A stretch of DNA of 64,000 bases from Adiantum capillus-veneris (GCA_014529385.2 CM043954.1:97242247-97306246), one strand, 5' to 3'. Counted from the first letter of the stretch, positions 23,196-34,930 are shown. Notes: generated from the sequence alone by a model not told the origin. Program-made: numbers and translations.

Positions 23196-24390
23196 TGTCG
23201 GAATGTGTGCGGTCTAGCTAGGAAGATACAAAACCTCTGGCTGTGAGAGTTCGTGATGAGAGTCACAAACACTTTGTGAAAAAGTGTTTGTGGAGAGTCA
23301 CCAACCCTCTTTCTAAGGGTGACAGAAAATCTAAGAGCATTCGTGGCAGCAAAGTCACAAACCCTCTTTCCTATTGTGCTTGGAATCTGCTTGTTTTCGT
23401 AGTCGAGATTATGATGAGAGGATCACCAAATCACATTCAATTTCAATTTAAAAGACCATTGAAAAACACTAAAGTTGCAACCATGAAACCTTGATGCTCA
23501 TACAAGCAAAATTCTCAATCAAAACCCAAACCTCTTTCATGGTATCATGTAGCCTCGCCCCCAATTACATAGTCGTAACATCAAACATTTGAAAGGAATG
23601 CTCGAGCTTCCACCTTCATGACGACAATTTTATGATTTTACAGAGATTTATGAGCTTCTAAATTGAAGCTCACACACCATTTTGATAAGGGGAAAACCTA
23701 ATTCACTCCCTCACTAGCTCAGATACAAGAAAGAGGCGGGACTGCCCTACACATAGACTGAGCAACCATGGAAGCCATTACACAGTAGTGAAAAATGCTG
23801 GTTTTTTCTCTAAAAATCAGCCCATTCTCTCTTACCCACGGAATTCAGCTGATGTGTCAAAGTTTAGGCCATATTTCCACTTTGGACCAAAAGTAGGCCA
23901 TTTTCAGCTCATTTTTTACCCAAACAATGCCATTTTTTATGCGAAAAATCCCAAACGGAGTCAAAAAAATCCCTAAATTTGTGGGATCACTCTCATAAGC
24001 ATAAAAGGTATAGACAAGCAACATTTTCCATCAATATACCATCTTGGGTCACTTTCCATGCAATTCTGCAACGGCGTCTGTTAGCTGCTATTTTTGGCAG
24101 TTTTTGTCCGCATCAGTTTTTATAAGCGAGATGAGTGTGCCACCATGAAACACTTGGAATATGTACATTTTCAAACCAAATTAAGCATATTATCAAGTGA
24201 AAAAGCATGAAGATGTGCCACATCCAGGGCCACGACTTCTCGGATAGGTATGTACATGATAATGACCGCAGTAGACGCTTCAACATATATCACAATATGT
24301 ACATAATTGCTTTTATTTTCATACATCAAGAAGTTTCAAGATTGAGGTGAATGTTTTTATTTCACAGTATGTACGTTCCACGGCACGACA
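23196..24390 (-). repeat. 5' LTR of gypsy-B
   Basis: 1195 bp, TGTCGGAATG to GGCACGACA on the plus strand; partner of 15959-17161. Confidence 0.85.
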
Positions 24391-24730
24391 ATGCACATAC
24401 CCAGGTAGAAGTGGTACCAATATTTAGTTAGGTAGAGTCACATGAAATGACCTACGACCGAATAGAAGCTGCCCAGGTCAAGCCATCGATGTCTTTACCT
24501 GACTGAACCCCATCAAGTGTGCGGTAGGGCGGTGTGGATATCCTATGCATGCAATGGATGCACTTCTCACGATAGGCCCTGGTTTGTTTAACTCTTGTAT
24601 GCAATCTCAATTTTGAGTTGCAACTACCTACCTGTTCATAGGAGGACATAGATCAGCTCAAAGCATACTTCTGAAATCAAGCCCTGTTTCACCATAATTC
24701 TAGATGCTCTACTTAGAACGAATTTGTCCC

Positions 24731-24731
<1 letters not shown>

Positions 24732-24794
<63 letters not shown>
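24732..24794 (+). repeat. (CT)n microsatellite
   Basis: About 63 bp uninterrupted, immediately before the LINE-like fragment. Confidence 0.95.
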
Positions 24795-24797
<3 letters not shown>

Positions 24798-24806
24798 AAA
24801 ACCAAA

Positions 24807-25031
24807 GTGGACCGAATCAAACTCCTTGAGCAATCAAAGCTTCTCAAGGACACTAAAATCTGGTTTGTAGAAGACCTCACACCAGCCCAACTCAAACAGA
24901 AGAAGGCGGAACTACAAAAGGTGCGAGAAGCGCGCAATGCAGGAAAATGGGCAGTTTATCGAGGAGGTAAAGCCATCATCCAAGAGTTTCGAACTCTCAA
25001 AATGGATACCCCCTTATCTACCCCTCCCTAG
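24807..25031 (+). pseudogene. LINE ORF1-like C-terminal fragment
   Basis: A 74-codon open frame containing DTKIWFVEDLTPAQLKQKKA, ELQKVREARNAGKWAVYRGG and KAIIQEFRTL. The pattern 'EDLTP...K...R.AGKWAV.RGGKA.I.EFR' is what I know from the C-terminal domain of ORF1-type RNA-binding proteins of plant non-LTR elements. The fragment begins right after a CT array and no endonuclease or RT follows. If correct it is a short 5'-region scrap. Confidence 0.4.
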
Positions 25032-25195
25032 GCTTTGTTTATTTTATCTTCTCTTTTGTTCATCCCTCGTTGGACCCTCAGTCCTTAACTGAGATGTATT
25101 TGACGACCCCTTCGCTTAGAAGCAACCCTCTTGTACTGTGTTGTTTTTCAGTCCCATAGGTCATATCTGACCTCCACGGACCATAATTCAATCTA

Positions 25196-25979
<784 letters not shown>

Positions 25980-26076
25980 AAAAATTGAATAAAAAAAAGG
26001 AGATAGAGCTCCCCCATCATCCGCGCGCGCGTGGATGATGAGGGGGCTCTAACTCCTTGTTTTTTGATCAATTTTT
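25980..26076. repeat. fold-back hairpin 1
   Basis: The left arm (25980-26022: AAAAATTGA, A-tract, GGAG, then CCCCCATCATCC) pairs with the right arm (26033-26076: GGATGATG, AGGGGG, CTCCTT, TTTTTTGATCAATTTTT) around a GCGCGCGC core. The arms are imperfect. There is no coding sequence. It resembles a fold-back or MITE-like unit. Confidence 0.7.
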
Positions 26077-26118
26077 GTAAAGAATTATCAAAATTCCAAA
26101 ATGTAAATTTGATGAATT

Positions 26119-26318
26119 TTTGGCATTTCTCTAAAATAACACTAAAAAAAAGGGGGGCAAAGCCTCCCCATCATTTTGGCATTTCTCTAAAAAACACTAA
26201 AAAAAAGGGGGGCAAAGCCTCCCCATCATCCGCGCGGATGATGGGGGGGCTTTGCCCCCCCCTCCCCCCCCCCCGGTCCCCCTTTTTAGTGTTTTTTAGA
26301 GAATTCCAAAAATTCATT
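26119..26318. repeat. fold-back hairpin 2 with duplicated left arm
   Basis: The centre CATCATCCGCGCGGATGATG (26224-26243) is a perfect 20-bp palindrome. Left arm: TTTGGCATTTCTCTAAAA, ACACTAAAAAAAAGG, GGGGCAAAGCCTCCCC. Right arm: its complement, extended by an extra C-tract (26255-26282). The left arm is present twice in tandem (about 26120-26174 and 26175-26230). The cap sequence CCATCATCCGCGCG is shared with hairpin 1. Confidence 0.78.
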
Positions 26319-26579
26319 CTACATTCGGACGCTCTGTCCTCCTCTTTTTATTCCTTTCTTGGCAGCACCGTTAGCGGCAAGGTAAGCACCGTAAGCAAAG
26401 CTGTTAATGGCAATGTGAGCAAAGCAGGTGAGATTGAAAGACTGAGCGATGGCAAGACTGACATACCTGTGCAATTGCTCACTTCTTGCTCCCAAAAAAA
26501 GTGACATGTCTTCATTTTCTCTTGTTATAATGTATAAATCTCAACAATTTTCATTCACATTATAAATGCAAAAAAAACT

Positions 26580-27110
26580 TATTTGACTTGCTAGAATCAA
26601 AACATACAAATAATCAAAATTCACGTAATATATATATATATATATATATACGACAGTGTTGTATACTATATTGTACAATATATATAAACATTATATGTTA
26701 TATGGTCTAATATATGTAATATAGTATATAGTATACATAGTAAATATATTATTTATTATATTGTATAATAGTAAATTTTGTATATATATCATATAAATAA
26801 TATATAATATAAAGTATTTATTATTGTCTTTATATCATATAATATTTGTAGTATATAGATACTTATTGTACATATAATTTACTATGAAGTATACATATCA
26901 TACATTATAATATATATTTCATAATATATTAAATATATAGATAGATATTTTGTAATATGATAAATATAAAGAGATATATAGTAAATATATTATTAATCAA
27001 CTCTTGAAAATCACATAATAAGCATGATAAGATATTAAAATGAAATTATTTTTAAAAATTTGTTGTAATAAGTAAATATAAATACAATTTATTTATATAT
27101 ATATGCACAT
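26580..27110. other. AT-rich tract with (TA)n
   Basis: About 530 bp, almost all A and T, including a (TA)n run at about 26629-26650 and many ATATAT/TATAAT motifs. No coding signal. 26320-26580 to its left also shows no gene. Confidence 0.8.
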
Positions 27111-27249
27111 GTTTTGAAGGATTGCAAAAGCAATGTGTGCTAGCAAAAAAATATAAAGAGATCTTAATTTAATGTGTCCTAGTGATGATTACTATGAGTA
27201 TCTTGAAGAATGAATATTTCAAATCTATAAGAATTGTTTTCAGTGAATG

Positions 27250-27356
27250 CATTAACTCGTTAGAGCTATATCCTTTTGCACTTTCTTTCTGTCTTAGACA
27301 CACTCTCTATCTTTCTTCATTAACTCATTAGAGCTATATCCTTTTGCACTTTCTTT
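27250..27356 (+). repeat. short tandem duplication
   Basis: CATTAACTCGTTAGAGCTAT... (about 40 bp) recurs 68 bp later with one difference (CTCATT for CTCGTT). Confidence 0.85.
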
Positions 27357-27557
27357 ACCTCAAGCATGTCTCCTCCTTGTATGTTTTAAACATGAAAACT
27401 TCAACCATTCTTTCTTGGACGATTAATGGTGCTCCCGTAGAACATAGTTTTCATTAAGGAATGGAGAGCTTCTGCTTAGTGAATATTTTCTTCAGATCTT
27501 GTTACCACCTTCTTTTAAATTTTAAGTGTGCAAGCAATCGTTTAGACAGGGAGCTTT

Positions 27558-30352
27558 GTGTCTAAGGTCAATGTGCTACCAAGATGGGATCACAAAGACC
27601 AAAAACTTTATCTCCTTCATCATACTTTTTCCTCTGCTTACCACATTTTACATTCAAATGATTGTGTTTATGTGTCTGATAGTTTAGAAACATTGGAAGA
27701 TGTTGGTGATGATTCTCTTTATGCCACACCATGTAACAATAATTCAACTCCACTACATTTAAATGTTGATACTAATGAATAAACAATTGTCCTCAAAACA
27801 GGGAAAACAACCAAGGCACCAGAACCCTGTCTACAAACATAGGGGTTGGTTGAGAAAATGAGGCAGGAGTATTCAAAGGATACATCCATCATTGTATGGA
27901 TAAAAGATAGAGGTAAATCATGCAGGGTGTCCAAACTACTAGAGGTTTGTGAACCTCCCAAAATGGTTGAAGAGCTCCCAATCGTCTATAATTGCAATGT
28001 TTATTTTGAGCTTCCTCTAGCACATGACAATAAAATTATGCTTGGGATGGAGCAAAATTATGATGGTCATCTTTGGTCTCGACCAACATGGCCATAAATT
28101 GCACAGTGCATTTGGGCTATTGTCTTGGAAGTCAGCAATGTTGCAAGGTGACATGTTATTTTTACCTGAGTGAAAGAAAATACAATGATTTCCTTTTCCA
28201 TGGTCATTTGGACAGAAAAATCAGCATGTGTTATCTTGCCAGCGAAGGAAAAACTAAAATAACTTGCCACTATTGTGAAAAAATGGTCACTTGTTCACAT
28301 GTTTGCAAGTGTATGATCTATTATTTGATTCCAAAGGAAGCCACAATAACACGTTTGGTGATCCGTATTGTGATGCATGAACATAATTTTCCGCCAGGCA
28401 CTAGGAGGACAACCCTTGAAAAGGTGCACAGTCTCGTTAACACAGTTCTAAAGATTGAGAAGGGGGGTCCTAGAAAGGTACAGATGCTAGTTTCTAGAGA
28501 AATATTATTCCAATATTTGACTAAAAGAAGAAAATTTAGAAGCCACGGATGTAGAGCTTAACCATTTCCTTGAAGGAAATGATGCCACTTGTTTGGAATA
28601 GGGGATTCAAAAGTATTGTATTAAATGACAAAGTTAAACGCGGACATGTTGTTGGTGACGAATATGACAATATACTATTTTTGCAGAAGGGGTGTGTTTT
28701 TCCATTCTTTCATAGGAGTTGTTTTTGTGGTCAGGGTGGACCTATAGATAAATGTTACATTTTCAAAATGTCCCAGGAAATGGGCTGCTTCAGGAGTTAA
28801 ACTTGACAATCAAATGAGGCGAAGAGGGACAGGAGATTTGATAAGTTCATGGGTGGACTTTAATCACACCCACCGGAGTGACAGATGGGCAACTATGTCA
28901 TGCTTGGTTTATGATCCTGGGTGAGTGAGGTCATTAAAACATGTTAGAAAGCATATTTAAATAAGGGTCATCTTTTCACACTTATTTGAATTTTGTATAT
29001 AGCATGAGATCATTGCAAGTGATTGCAATATGTGACAGGGATAATATAAAGGCTTTATAGAGATGGTTTAATTGTTGGGAACAAAAAATTGCCCATTGGG
29101 AACACCAATGATATAAAAATCCTTTCTTCAATTCATGTAACATACATGAAAATATACGTTAACATATATATGTTTTTTCCTGTAATGCATTTATAAGCTA
29201 GCAAGAGTCCATGTGAGAAAGCTCAAATTCCAAGCATAAATTTGTCAGAGAGCATCCATGCAAGTTGGATGGCAGGTGAAGGTGGAAAACATAAAATGTC
29301 ACTTGATGATGCATGTTCCAGTGATGTGTTGAATGCGCACATTCAATGTGAAAAAATGTTGGGATATAGCACAAGCAGATTCACGAGAACTAATCCTTCC
29401 ATTGAAGCAATGATGACCAATGCCAAAAGAAGAGAATCTCCAAATCCAACTCATATTGCAAGTACATTGAAAGGCTTGGCCACTGGCAGTTCTTTCTATG
29501 AAGATCATGTGATGGAAGGTGACAAAGAGATTGTTCAACGGAAGAAGAGATAAAGTCATGCCAATACAAGTTCATATAAACTGCGATATGTAATGGAAGC
29601 AATGCAACACAAAACCAGAGGGAGATCACACAATATACAATTTTTTCTAGAGAGGATAATGAAGAGATATAAGTTAATATAAAGCAAGAGAACGCATTTC
29701 AGAGAAGGAAGGAGAGATTTCCGAAAAGTGTATTCAATAGGTCAAAGTTTCACACAAATAGTGTGATTTACGAGGGATGCCAACCAATTGCGTGAAGAAA
29801 TATTTCGGAATGGAAGGAAAGAAAAATTGTGGTAACAAGTTGCAGAGCCGTCAAGTGGGATTGGTTGCACCATGTTCTTGGTCTGAGAGAACATCTATAG
29901 ACAAGTTGATTGCACAATGGATATGGTTCTTCAATCATGATGTAAGACATACACCAAAGATACAGAGACAATTTAAATTTTCACATGCCATTCCTACATT
30001 CTGGCGAGTGGATATTGGAACCAACTTATCAAAGGAAGAGAGTGAAAGCTTGGTGTGAAGTGGTTTTCAATTTGTAGATTTTGCAACACCACCATGAAAC
30101 ATGTACAATACATCTATTTCTCTTATGGAGGGAGGCTCTAGTAGCAGGAAGTACAAGTGGAGGCATGGTATTTCCAAAGAAGCACATAAGAAATTGGAGT
30201 CAAGTGTAGGTATTCTTGCAACGTTCTTGGAAGAGAAACTAGAAAGAAAACAACACATAGTTTTTTGGATTTTGACAGTGAACTGTTATGATGTACACAC
30301 AAAGGTAGAACCTAGTTGCTCCTGTCCTGATTTTGAGATGAACGAATCCTAA
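27558..30352 (+). pseudogene. SWIM zinc-finger transposase-like relic (MULE-B)
   Basis: Broken over several frames. N-terminal: KSCRVSKLLEVCEPPKMVEE and YNCNVYFELPLAHDNK. Then a Cys/His-rich finger region: INCTVHLGYCLGSQQCCKVT, KITCHYCEKMVTCSHVCKCM, MHEHNFPPGTRRTTLEKVHS, GGPRKVQMLVSREILF. The middle has GTGDLISSWVDFNHTHRSDR, WATMSCLVYDPG, an intron, then RSLQVIAICDRDNIKAL. Later come NLSESIHASWMAGEGGKHKM and FWRVDIGTNLSKEE. The end is a damaged SWIM finger (PSCSCPDFEMNES, stop, TLCVELYLLL) whose His is lost. The finger, core, SWIM order suits Mutator-like or FAR1-like transposases (inference). Confidence 0.62.
28921..29002 (+). other. predicted 82-bp intron in the MULE-B gene
   Basis: Donor GTGAGT after CTATGATCCTGG-type exon end and acceptor TTTTGTATATAG. 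Removing it joins DPG to MRSLQVIAICD in frame (a split Gly codon, GG|C). Canonical GT-AG ends and a conserved frame across the junction support it. Confidence 0.6.
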
Positions 30353-30527
30353 ACCTTGTGCGTCGAACTATATCTTCTCTTATGTATGAGCTGCAAGATT
30401 ACTTCTCCCTACCTTTTGAAATTTTTTTGGATCCCTTTTAGCTATATATGTATTCTTTGTGGTATTTATCTTGCCAACTATACATTAAGCTCAAAGATAG
30501 GTCCTTTGGAAACTTGTACATGCTATT

Positions 30528-30712
30528 TGGTGTATATCATATGAGTAATGTCCCTTTTTGGTGAACATTTTTTGTATTGTTAGAAGAGGATCTAAATCTA
30601 AAGTCAAGTTATTGCAAACTGATACAAGTTTTTTTGGTGTGTATCATATAGTAATGTCTCGTTTTTTAATTAACATTTTTTATACGTTAGAAAAGGCTCT
30701 AAACCTAACGTC
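30528..30712 (+). repeat. subterminal direct repeat of MULE-B
   Basis: Two copies of about 80 bp (30528-30611 and 30633-30712), both running from TGGTGT(A/G)TATCATAT to the T-rich AACATTTTTT stretch and CTAA(A/C)(T/C)CTAA. About 75% alike by eye. Confidence 0.65.
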
Positions 30713-30775
30713 AAAAAGCTCGCAAAAATGGTTTTGATTGGAAAAGCTCAAAATCGAAAGCTCGCAAATAAAACA

Positions 30776-32390
30776 TACTCTTGTATGTCCACTTTCATGG
30801 TAGGCCAATAGAAATACGTCTCTACTCCTCGAAGAGTAGGTTGAATACCTCTATGCCCCACATAGGGAGGAGCATGGGATTCATACATAGCTTTCTCATG
30901 AAGAGAATGGGTAACACATAGCCTATTTCCGTGGAGAAGATAACCATCCTGCAAGGTGAATGGTTCCTCCTTCTTCCCCAAAGCAAGGGCTGACATTATG
31001 TCTCTAAAGTCAGGGTCAGTAGTATACTCATTTATCATAGAGGATAGATCATTGTGAGTAGCTATAGACATCGCATTAACTTTTGGTCCTCGTGAAAGTG
31101 CATCAGCCACTTGATTGTGCTTACGAGCAATGTGAGCAATATGGAAATTAAATTGCAAAAGAAAATTTGCCCACCTCATTTGTTTGTTGAAAAGCTTGGT
31201 TTGCGTCATGAAATACTTGAGACTTTGGTGGTCGATTCGTAGAATAAATGGAGTCCCCAATAGGTAGTGCTTCCATGTGTTTAGGGCATGTAGAATAGCT
31301 AAAAGCTCTTTCTCATAAATGCCCAAGACTCGTTCATTGGTATTGATTCTTTGGCTCTCATATGCTATGGCATGCCCTTGTTGAAGCCAAACTGCTCCAA
31401 GGCAATCACCACAAGCATCACATTGGACCTCAAATGGCTTTGAGAGATCCGGAATCATGAGGAGTGGTTGGGAAGTAGGCTTCTCCTTGAGCTTATCAAA
31501 AACTTTTTTCTCCTTAGCAGTCCATACATACTTAATGTTCTTCTTAGTTAAGTCGTATAGTGGTCCTGCTACTTCAGAGAATTTTTCTATGAAGTATCTA
31601 TGGTATGCGCACATACCAATAAAGATTCTTAGCTCATGTAGATTCCTTGGATTAGGCCATGCTTTTATTACCTCTAACTTTGATGGATCCATATGGATAC
31701 TATCTTGAGGGATAATATGACCTAGGTATTGAATCCCTTGAAGGAAAAATTCACTTTTATTTTGGTTGAGAAAAAGCTTATTTTTCCTCAATGCTTGAAA
31801 AATCACTTGGAGATGTTGCTTATGTTCCTCCAAAGACTTGGAGTAGATGATGATATCATCAAAGAACACTCCAAAAAATTTACAATAAGGTCTAAAGAAT
31901 TTCTCCACCAGACGATTGACCGTAGCTGGTGCATTAGTCAAACCAAAAGGCATGACTAGGTATTCATAAAAACCAAACATTGTGCAAAACGCGGTCTTTA
32001 GGCTATTTTCATCCACTATCCTTATTTGATGATATCCACTTTTAAGGTCAATCCTACTGAAGTAGGTAGATTCTTGTAGCTTATCGAACAGATCTTCTAC
32101 CCAAGGCACAGGAAATCTGTTTTTGATAGTGATATGGTTGAGTGCTTGATAGTCCACACACATACGGTATGTACCATCTTTCTTTTGCACTAAAATGACT
32201 AGAGGAAAAGAGGGAGAGGAACTAGGCCTCACCATCCCTTTGTCTACCAATTCCTGTACTTGCCTCATGATCTCCTTTTGTTGAGCTTGTGAGACTCGAT
32301 AAGGTGGCTTGTTAGGTGGTGAGCTTCCTAGAAGGAGCTCAATGTGATGGTCATCATCCCCTCGTCTTGGAGGTAAGTCCATAGGGATAT
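30776..32390 (-). pseudogene. gypsy-C RT, RNase H and integrase start
   Basis: One open frame of about 540 codons, left half of a gene cut by element D. RT: KDGTYRMCVDYQALNHITIK, FSRIDLKSGYHQIRIVDENS, active site FFDDIIIYSKSLEEH. RNase H: FEVQCDACGDCLGAVWLQQG, ERVLGIYEKELLAILHAL, AHIARKHNQVADALSRG. Then the integrase zinc region (HAPPYVGHRGIQPTLRGVET) until the break at about 30776. The layout resembles common plant chromovirus-type gypsy polymerases, though no chromodomain survives. The frame is undamaged within this segment. Confidence 0.85.
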
Positions 32391-32633
32391 TGGAATTGGA
32401 GCTGATCTCTTGAGACAGCTAATTCCAGTGTTGAAGGATTTCAGCTACTTAGAGTAGGAAGACTCAGATAGCAAACTAGACAGAAATTAGTAACTAAACT
32501 GAAATATGAATACTGAAATGAGAATCGGACTTAAAGACTGGAATAAAGTTCATACTCAGACTCAGAAGACTATTGAGAAGTCAGTATCACTGGAATATAT
32601 ATATATATCATGATTGAGATTACAGTGAATATG

Positions 32634-32696
<63 letters not shown>

Positions 32697-32907
32697 TGTA
32701 GCCGATAATACTGCCACTGATGCTCAAGTGCAATTATAGCTCAAAGCGCTAATAAAAGTGATAACAATTGCCAACCCGATATCAAAATAATGGGTCCTAT
32801 TTATATGCTTTGGGTTTACCGTAGTAATTACTTTAGTAATTACTAAGTGATTCACTGTCCATCTTCTAAGAACACGTTCCCACATGATGACGCACCAGCC
32901 GTCTACA
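32391..32907 (-). repeat. 3' LTR of element D
   Basis: 517 bp, TGGAATTGGAGCTGATCTC to CCGTCTACA on the plus strand. Contains a 55-bp GA array (32639-32693). Apart from that array it aligns without gaps to 42985-43469. Confidence 0.92.
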
Positions 32908-32922
32908 TCCTTCCCTTCTTTC
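32908..32922 (-). other. polypurine tract of element D
   Basis: The minus strand reads GAAAGAAGGGAAGGA directly before LTR start TGTAGACGG. Confidence 0.75.
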
Positions 32923-33184
32923 TTGAATTTTGGCAAGATTCCAAAAATTCTGAAAAATCCATTGTCTGGTTCTGATGTGGAACTGAAAAATCCATCGTCT
33001 GGTTCTGATGTTGACAATCCATCTTCTGGTGGATTGTCAGAGTCTGACATTGAGAAGATGGTGAAGGATGAAGAGCTCTAGAAAGCTCACAGATTGAGAG
33101 AGACAATTGAAAAAGGCCAAGGTGGAGCTGTCATCTCTTCGTGCCTGCTGAGAAGAAAAGTCGCCCCTCAATTCTGAGATAGAA

Positions 33185-33488
33185 CTACCCAGTATCCTTC
33201 CATTGGACCGTCTTCCTTTTGCCCTTTCTCTTTGACCGTGTTGGTGCATGAGAAGTTCTAGCATCAGCGATCTCCTTCTGAATCAGTTGGTAAATGGCCT
33301 CCTGCTCAAGCTGATCCCGCCGGTCTCTGGTCATCTCTACCTCATAAGGTTTGAGAGAATGATAGTGTACGCCTGCCCTTGGTCCGTCTGGTTCTAGCCA
33401 GTTTATGACAATGCGAAGCAGTATGGATCCATCCTTGTGGAAGAGGCTGATTTTTTTTGACACGTGCTTCGAACAGAATCTCAGCCAT
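33185..33488 (-). pseudogene. extra ORF X3 of element D
   Basis: Starts at ATG 33488 (MAEILFEARVKK). An eight-A run near 33455 shifts the frame, and the larger part reads ISLFHKDGSILLRIVINWLE, then MTRDRRDQLEQEAIYQLIQK and a basic end (TRSKRKGKRKTVQWKDTG). About 100 residues. I recognise no family. The basic C-terminus could bind nucleic acid (speculative). It is the last coding piece before the polypurine tract and shares its initial frame with X2. Confidence 0.45.
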
Positions 33489-33497
33489 CTCTTTGTA

Positions 33498-34930
33498 CTA
33501 CGGTGCTAGACCCGGCTTTGCTGCAATGTCTTTCTCAGGTAGTTTGGAAGATTTGACTGTAATCTGCAGTAACTGATTAGTAATCCTAGTCAATCCTCTG
33601 ATCTGAATCTTCCACTGGCCCATACACAGCTGAATCCTCTGTAGCTCTTCCTTTATTGCCTGGATGTCATTGATTTGAAGAACATCATTGAACAATGTCT
33701 GCCAAGTCTTCCATTCTACATTTGATCGCTCATACCAACCCTGAAGCTCATCAGTTATTTTAAAATATGTGAGTCGATCAACTGGTTCTTGATGTTGAGG
33801 ATATATTGCTGGAAAAAATCTTGGCAACTCAGTTTCTCTTGCTGGAAAAGCATACAAGAGAACTGGAGAATTAGGCACACATTCCAAGAAATTCAGAACT
33901 GCCTGGTTCTCTTGTTGCATCATCTTCCTAGTAATTCTTACTAGCTGGAATAAGGTGCGGAGAGCAGTTGCCTGTGCTCCGACGAACATGCGAGTTTGAG
34001 GTCCTCTGCTAGTGGCTGTCTGGTCCTCCAGGATGGCTTTCACTCTCTGGTCCAAAACACCTCTGGCAGTTTGCAGTTGAACCAGAACATCCTTAAGTTG
34101 GACCCTCATGTCCTTCATGCAGCGGTAAGTTGGTTTGTTACCCAGCAGAAGTTCCAGTTCTAAAGCTAAGGACTGACAATCTGCAGTAGACTGTCTTTGC
34201 CAGTATGGGTTTACCACTTTCTCATCAGCTTTGAGTATCCATTCTGAAACTCGTTCCAACAGCTGAACTGTACTGGGATGCGCAGGTAGTCTACAAGATT
34301 CCTTATCATGAAAAGCAGCAGATTTCCAATGTTCCACCATTTCCCTGGCTCCTACATATAGTCTTTGGAACCTTTCTAAATCAGTCCACAGAGTATCATC
34401 CTCCAGATATTGTCTGGTGATGGAGGCCTGTTGATGTCTCAACTGCTTATTTAAGGTAATGATTTGTAGTGAATGTTGATGATCCTTCACTGGTACTTCA
34501 TCCTGAGCCTTCATTTTCCCTTTAGCCTCTCCGCTGTGATGGAACTAATTAGTTGGCTCATCTCCAGTGTTACTGGGATGCTATTCTTCAGTCTGCTTAT
34601 GACCCGACTGTTGTTCTGTTTCCTGTCTTTCCTGCTGTTCCTCAATCTGGTCTGGTTGGTTTGGCTGTGACTGGCCTCCTTCATCTAGCCCTGTCCCATC
34701 AGTACCTGGTCCTGGAGGTGGAGATGGTGGTGGGGCATCATCATCATCCTGTGTATGCCCGGTTTCTTGATCATCCTCCTCCTTATCAGCTTCATCTTCT
34801 TCTTCTTCTTCATTCTCCTCTGGGGATGTCTGTTGCTCAATATAATCCATGATGGCTTGGTTCATTGGAGCATTGTTGAACTCACTCACCTTGTCCTGCA
34901 AATCACTTTGCAGACTTTCCATCACGGATT
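33498..34930 (-). pseudogene. extra ORF X2 of element D
   Basis: About 475 codons in one frame with stops near 34580. First a short start (MESLQSDLQDKVSEFNNAPM), then a low-complexity acidic/proline linker (34820-34650, EENEEEEEDEADKEEDDQE and PPPSPPPGPG). The stops follow, then a 338-codon open part of helical, coiled-coil-like sequence (KDHQHSLQIITLNKQLRHQQ; LWTDLERFQRLYVGAREMVE; TARGVLDQRVKAILEDQTA). No signal peptide, membrane segment or glycoprotein-like Cys pattern is seen, so an envelope role is not supported. Overlaps the end of X1 in another frame; a one-base slip may have joined them originally. Confidence 0.5.

Larger units (their letters stand above)
15959..24390 (-). mobile_element. 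gypsy element with both LTRs, decayed (gypsy-B)
   Basis: Two long direct repeats (15959-17161 and 23196-24390) enclose a minus-strand gag, protease, RT, RNase H, integrase order, with a polypurine tract next to the left LTR and a primer site next to the right one. Total length is about 8.4 kb. All genes carry stops or frameshifts. The flanks are AACGC (left) and ATGCA (right), so no clean 5-bp target duplication is left. RT and integrase wording departs from common plant gypsy lineages and looks closer to gypsy elements I know from fungi (inference from memory of motifs, untested). Confidence 0.85.
27558..30774 (+). mobile_element. second SWIM-finger transposon relic (MULE-B)
   Basis: Plus-strand remains of a protein related to the one in MULE-A, ending with subterminal repeats and a sequence whose reverse complement starts TTTTATTTGCGAGCTTTC. 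The GCGAGC wording also occurs in the MULE-A TIR. The right end cuts into the integrase of gypsy-C, so this element probably inserted there. No left TIR was found and the left limit is only the first coding trace. Confidence 0.5.

Noticed and set aside
24452-24649. 65-codon minus-strand frame right of gypsy-B
   Set aside because: Short, without motif; likely chance.
25980-26318. Rho-independent terminator or riboswitch
   Set aside because: Hairpins and T-runs superficially resemble one, but the setting is plant nuclear DNA and no bacterial gene lies near.
33498-34930. Envelope gene downstream of integrase in element D
   Set aside because: Position fits an env-like ORF, but there is no signal peptide, membrane segment or Cys-rich ectodomain, so I call it only an extra ORF.
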